From positions 1 through 7,943 of the forward strand of contig PIVW01000277.1 in the NCBI GenBank assembly GCA_003353825.1: 7,943 nt of DNA. Reading direction: 5' to 3'. The translations under genes and the position numbers were made by a program. How positions within the stretch are numbered: the first letter of the stretch is position 1; each line of letters starts with the position of its first letter. The stretch comes from Chloroflexota bacterium. GTDB taxonomy: Bacteria > Chloroflexota > Anaerolineae > J102. Shown here piece after piece: positions 4,686 through 7,943 of the stretch. A model generated the notes under the pieces. The model was given only the letters and a program-made list of their open reading frames with translations. It ran no database searches and had not been told where the DNA came from.

Positions 4686-6821
4686 TCAGTCGGGTAGTGG
4701 GCAAGTGAGTGTCACCCGCGTGCCGGAACCCGATTCGTTACCGATCTCCAGCACACCACCGATCACGGCCATCATCGTGCTGTGTAGGGCCAAGCCCTGG
4801 CCGCCCCCTTTCCTCTGAGCGTCTATCCCGATCCCGTCATCTTCAATCATGATGCTCAAGCCATGTTCATTCCGTATCGAAACTTTAAGATGTAGTTCCC
4901 GGCCATGTTCCTCGCCCCGCCCATGCCTTGCAGCGTTACGAGCGGCTTCACGAGCGGCGTAATAAAGGACCTCGGTGGCAAACACCGGCAAGGCGGTTGC
5001 ACGTTGGACGACAGTGGCATCCACATGCCAGTCGATACCCTCAAAAGCACGTGCGAACTCCGTTTCGACCATTTGCTGCAATGCCTTCACCAGACCCAGA
5101 CGAGTTACCTCGGGCAAGGTGGCAGGAGGCAGTTCGCGTAGCAATTCTGAGAGTTGCTGGTGAGCGTCTGTGAATGTTGCCGTGAGTTCGGATACGACTG
5201 CCTGATCTGCCGGGCGATCCAGTTGGCCGAGCAACAGAATCGCGGTGTGGAGCTGGGGTAGTACATCATCGTGGACAGTGCGTCTGGTGCGCTGGTCGAG
5301 CACCTGGCTTTCTGCCAGCCGACGACGTTGCAAGGTCATGAGCCGCCGTGCCATTTCTGTACTGGCCTGTGTGTCGACAAAGCGTTCTCCGCTGGCTCGC
5401 GCCACTTCGATCTCCTCTTGCGTGTAAAGACCGTCCCTCTCCTTCTCGCCCAGCAACATGACCCCGGTCAGACCTCTCTCGCTCCACAACGGTATCAACC
5501 AGGCGAAGTCAGGATAGAGTGTGGGGTCGAGGGGAATACAGAGGGTCTCGGGTGCATCTAGTTGGCCGGCAAAGGTGGTTATTGATGGCAATTGTCGGGG
5601 TTCAAACTCTGGGGGGTAGCGAATGGGCTCTCCCATCAGAGGCGCCAGCGGCCCCACAGCGATCAGGTAACCGCAGTGGGCTTCTAAAACATCTTGGCAT
5701 AGCATTTGAAAGGGGGAGGCGATATCCACCAAAGGGGATGTCGTATCCCCATTGGTCAGTAATTGATCGACTATGCTCTGACTGCTAATGAAGGGACGCA
5801 ACTGCTGGATGAAATGCTCGCGGCGCCGGTAGGCACGCCAACTTGCCAGGGCATAGAATACCGACAGCAGGATCGTGGTCAGCAATACAGCATAGATAGC
5901 ATCCTGCCTGAGGGCAAGGCTCCAACCCACAAAGAGACCATAACCTGCTGCCAGAACGATGGCGTTTGTCCAATAGCGCAGGAAACCACCTCGCGGCAGA
6001 GTCTTGCCCGTAAAAACCTCGAAGGACACCACGGCCCTTCCCAACAAGATGAGCGCCACTGCGATCAATGAAGCGATGATCAGGTCAAACCAGGCAATGA
6101 GGATGCCCAACTCGCGGGCCAATTGGGGCGTAATCATATTACGATTTTGTGTGACCACGACCCAGGCCATCACAAAGCCTACCAGAGCGACGATTACCAG
6201 GATAACGGCGGAATCGGCCACCAGCCAGCGCTGAGCACGGCGGCGAGCCAGGCTTGCTCGAATTCGAGTTGTTTCGGCAGGACGCAGCAGGGCATCTATC
6301 CACAAGCCTATACAGGCCATGCTGTACAGGGGATAGATAATCACCAGCACGGGGATTCCGCCCAAGGCGGGCGTCACATCAAAATCGAGTTGTGTGACTT
6401 GTGTGATCGAACCAAGAGGGGGTGCGATCACTAACAAGGACAAAAGAATGGCTGCTGTAATCACCAGAATGGCAAGCCAGATGCGATGGCGACGATAAAG
6501 TGAAGAAGTGCGATCGTCCCAAAACCCCGCATACCACAACATAATTAAGTACCAGATGAGCGGTGACAAAATTACCGGCACCCAACCCAAATACCACCAA
6601 AGGGCGATATCGACCCCCAATGTTTCTAATCCCAAACCCAGGATCACCGTGTGACAGATAAAGAAAAAACCATCGAGTAAGAGACCACCACCGGCCAACC
6701 ACACCCCGCCTGTTCGTTGTTCGGCGTTGAGTAATACTGTTAGCCCCAACCACAGAAATACGATGGTGTTGAAGAGTGAAACGGCCATGGTGGCCCAATC
6801 CAGAAAAAAGGCGCCACTCAT
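4686..6821 (-). CDS. multi-TM sensor histidine kinase, NarL/HisKA_3 type, with GAF-like domain
   Basis: This is the sensor of a two-component pair. Of 711 residues, the first 330 or so carry about eight or nine hydrophobic segments (near 10-32, 42-62, 72-97, 112-132, 152-178, 200-223, 237-261, 285-303 and 307-325), so it is a polytopic membrane protein without a large external domain. A GAF-like region spans about 360-485 (ending GLTGVMLLGEKERDGLYTQE). The dimerisation and phosphoacceptor motif is TVHDDVLPQLH, with His517 the likely phosphorylated residue. The ATPase domain has the N-box REAARNAARHG (Asn629), DDGIGID (661-667) and GGGQGLAL (672-679). All key residues are intact. The start ATG lies three nt after the stop of the response regulator gene, so the two are co-transcribed and probably coupled. 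The signal sensed cannot be told; a membrane or lipid-soluble cue is possible. Confidence 0.92.
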   Translation of the reverse strand: MSGAFFLDWATMAVSLFNTIVFLWLGLTVLLNAEQRTGGVWLAGGGLLLDGFFFICHTVILGLGLETLGVDIALWWYLGWVPVILSPLIWYLIMLWYAGFWDDRTSSLYRRHRIWLAILVITAAILLSLLVIAPPLGSITQVTQLDFDVTPALGGIPVLVIIYPLYSMACIGLWIDALLRPAETTRIRASLARRRAQRWLVADSAVILVIVALVGFVMAWVVVTQNRNMITPQLARELGILIAWFDLIIASLIAVALILLGRAVVSFEVFTGKTLPRGGFLRYWTNAIVLAAGYGLFVGWSLALRQDAIYAVLLTTILLSVFYALASWRAYRRREHFIQQLRPFISSQSIVDQLLTNGDTTSPLVDIASPFQMLCQDVLEAHCGYLIAVGPLAPLMGEPIRYPPEFEPRQLPSITTFAGQLDAPETLCIPLDPTLYPDFAWLIPLWSERGLTGVMLLGEKERDGLYTQEEIEVARASGERFVDTQASTEMARRLMTLQRRRLAESQVLDQRTRRTVHDDVLPQLHTAILLLGQLDRPADQAVVSELTATFTDAHQQLSELLRELPPATLPEVTRLGLVKALQQMVETEFARAFEGIDWHVDATVVQRATALPVFATEVLYYAAREAARNAARHGRGEEHGRELHLKVSIRNEHGLSIMIEDDGIGIDAQRKGGGQGLALHSTMMAVIGGVLEIGNESGSGTRVTLTCPLPD

Positions 6822-6824
6822 GAG

Positions 6825-7565
6825 TTAGCCATTTTTCCAGGGTAGCCAATGTCCCTGTTCGTCCTGAACTCGGGTTTCACCTGCGCTATCCCAGATGATC
6901 AGTCGCTCCGCTTGCACAATAAGGGCGGCACGCGTTCGGGCCACCTTCTCGTCAGTAGCCGTCTCATTCAGGCCCCACGAGGTGTATATCTGCCCATTGA
7001 TACGACTGATTGTGCGCTTGTCCTTAAATCCGAATTGGTTAGCGATCTGTTCATTGGTCTTGCCTTGGGCGAGCAAGCGCGCCACCGTCTGCTCAGTCGG
7101 TTCCAGCAAATCCATGGGGGCATGCTCGTCCTTGTGCCTGACTTCCAGGACACGAGATTCGATGGCGGGATCGATGAAGCTGCGTCCGGCCACAGCATCT
7201 TGCAAGAGGGGGAGGATCTGGGAGGGAAGCAGGTAGTTTGACTTACGCACGTAGGCGTAGTGGCTGAGAATGCCAGAGCGGTTGAAATCACGATAGAAGG
7301 TGTCGTCATCCTGGATGGAGTAGAATACCACCGGCAGGCGGGGGAATTCTCGACGGATGGCAATAGCCGCCTGAATGCCATTCATGACACCAGCCAATTG
7401 CACATCCATGAGGATGGCTTCGGGCTGATCGGCTAGACAGCTATCCAGCGCCGCTTCGCCGCTTTCACAGTCGGCAATAACCTGGATATGGCCAGTGTCT
7501 TGTAAACCGCGCCGCATGGCTTTGCGGAGATTGTGATTGTCTTCGACCAATAGGAGTTTGATCAT
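6825..7565 (-). CDS. response regulator with C-terminal helix-turn-helix domain, partner of the adjacent kinase
   Basis: The receiver domain (about 1-125) has the acidic pair Glu8/Asp9 in LLVEDN, phosphoacceptor Asp54 in ILMDVQLAGVMNG, Ser83 in place of the switch Thr/Ser, and Lys108 in VRKSN. The C-terminal part (about 153-215) reads LLEPTEQTVARLLAQGKTNE and then RTISRINGQIYTSWGL, a LuxR/NarL-like helix-turn-helix layout but with a divergent recognition region; ARTRAALI closes the domain. A tail of about 30 residues, ending in WLPWKNG, follows. It would bind DNA when phosphorylated by the kinase; targets are unknown, but the LysM-PA14 gene downstream is a candidate. Start: the frame is open for 57 more codons upstream, but the ATG at 7563-7565 begins MIKLLLVEDN, the standard receiver start, and has GGAGG four nt before it. 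A 246-residue product fits the family. Confidence 0.93.
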   Translation of the reverse strand: MIKLLLVEDNHNLRKAMRRGLQDTGHIQVIADCESGEAALDSCLADQPEAILMDVQLAGVMNGIQAAIAIRREFPRLPVVFYSIQDDDTFYRDFNRSGILSHYAYVRKSNYLLPSQILPLLQDAVAGRSFIDPAIESRVLEVRHKDEHAPMDLLEPTEQTVARLLAQGKTNEQIANQFGFKDKRTISRINGQIYTSWGLNETATDEKVARTRAALIVQAERLIIWDSAGETRVQDEQGHWLPWKNG

Positions 7566-7729
7566 AACGCCTCCATCCCCAAAAAAACAGAAAATACCGC
7601 GATTGTCAAGCACACGGGTGCAGATATTCGTATATTTGAAGCATGGAAATGAGCGACTGGCGACAATAGACTGGGTATATGCAGCACACATATGAGAATC
7701 TGTTTCCGACTCTTGAGATAAAAACGTCG

Positions 7730-7790
7730 AGATCAAAGATTGATGATTAATGATAGGTGAATTGAAATTCTAATCGCCAATCTTTAATCT
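7730..7790. repeat. palindromic AT-rich repeat
   Basis: A 20-nt arm at 7730-7749 (AGATCAAAGATTGATGATTA) and the inverted arm at 7771-7790 match at 17 of 20 positions with a 21-nt loop. Further AATCTT/GAGTCTTAGTCTTT units follow to about 7806. On the plus strand the T-rich tail makes a loose terminator for an unseen upstream gene conceivable; a dispersed repeat is equally likely. Confidence 0.5.
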
Positions 7791-7824
7791 TGAGTCTTAG
7801 TCTTTACCAGACATTGAATTTATT

Positions 7825-7943
7825 TGGCTCTTTGGGACTTCGCGTGACGATCACGAATTTCAGTCGATGATGCCCCCACACCTAGTGGCTGGTTGTGCCA
7901 GCGCCTAGATATAGTGTGGAAAAAATCAGCACCACGCGAAATC
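7825..7943. mobile_element. MITE-like palindromic element, right copy, cut by the window edge
   Basis: The block opens with the 23-mer that is the inverted match of 96-118 (22 of 23) and reaches the window edge with CACGCGAAATC, the start of the same 23-mer in the other orientation. So it has terminal inverted repeats (10 of 11 visible positions). The inside also folds: CCACACCTAG with CCTAG-ATATA-GTGTGG, and TGGC with GCCA around TGGTTGT. There is no coding capacity. If complete it would end about 12 nt beyond the window, giving about 130 nt. The transposase that would move it is unknown. Confidence 0.55.

Larger units (their letters stand above)
7566..7943. other. intergenic region upstream of the response regulator
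   Basis: No credible gene is seen in these 378 nt on either strand. A TTGACA at 7609-7604 on the minus strand has no -10 box at the right distance, so the promoter of the two-component operon is not located. The rest holds two palindromic repeats (7730-7790 and 7825-7943), and a T-rich stretch is present on the minus strand just before the response regulator ribosome site. Confidence 0.6.

Noticed and set aside
5245..6434. Several plus-strand open frames under the histidine kinase gene
   Set aside because: They are shadows of the intact 711-residue kinase; none shows domain-like sequence or a ribosome site.
7566..7736. 57-codon N-terminal extension of the response regulator
   Set aside because: The extension is Cys/Ser-rich and unlike a domain, while MIKLLLVEDN at 7565 is the normal receiver start with GGAGG before it.
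7730..7806. CRISPR array, suggested by repeated AATCTT units
   Set aside because: The units are short, degenerate and inverted, with no regular spacers.
71..7943. Whole window as a composite transposon bounded by the inverted 23-mers
   Set aside because: No transposase is present and the enclosed genes are ordinary chromosomal biosynthesis and signalling genes; independent copies of a dispersed repeat are more likely.

Overview
The window looks like an accessory-light chromosomal segment of a free-living bacterium with moderate GC, most plausibly a Chloroflexota member. That placement is inference from the style of the multi-TM NarL-type kinase/regulator pair, the LysM-PA14 surface protein, the AroH-type chorismate mutase, the truncated four-helix-bundle gene and the many palindromic intergenic repeats. 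No rRNA or marker gene is present to confirm it. Nearly all genes lie on the minus strand, so transcription runs from high to low coordinates.

Layout in transcription order. At 7566-7943 there is no gene, only two palindromic repeats, one of them a MITE-like element running off the window edge. At 7565-4686 a response regulator and its multi-TM histidine kinase form a two-gene operon. At 4547-3678 a membrane-anchored or secreted protein carries two LysM domains and a PA14-like domain; an 11-bp perfect stem-loop sits just before its start. At 3556-3258 is the most interesting part: a near-consensus promoter, a short ORF with seven Phe and four Tyr codons in 14, and mutually exclusive hairpins ending in an intrinsic terminator. 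This is a complete-looking leader-peptide transcription attenuator. It precedes aroH (chorismate mutase, 3079-2633), pheA (prephenate dehydratase, overlapping by 4 nt, 2636-1767) and, after a 280-nt gap holding a palindromic repeat, aroF (DAHP synthase, 1486-464). Last come a truncated four-helix-bundle gene (365-96) and a possible 3' end of a plus-strand gene (1-69).

Together aroF, aroH and pheA supply the entry step of the shikimate pathway, the chorismate to prephenate step, and the prephenate to phenylpyruvate step. The attenuator would make their expression respond to charged tRNA-Phe and tRNA-Tyr, while the ACT domain of PheA and the N-terminal domain of the DAHP synthase would give feedback control of activity. 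The same 23-nt sequence (22 of 23 matching) occurs in inverted orientation near both ends of the window and coincides with the truncated end of the four-helix-bundle gene, suggesting a dispersed mobile repeat.
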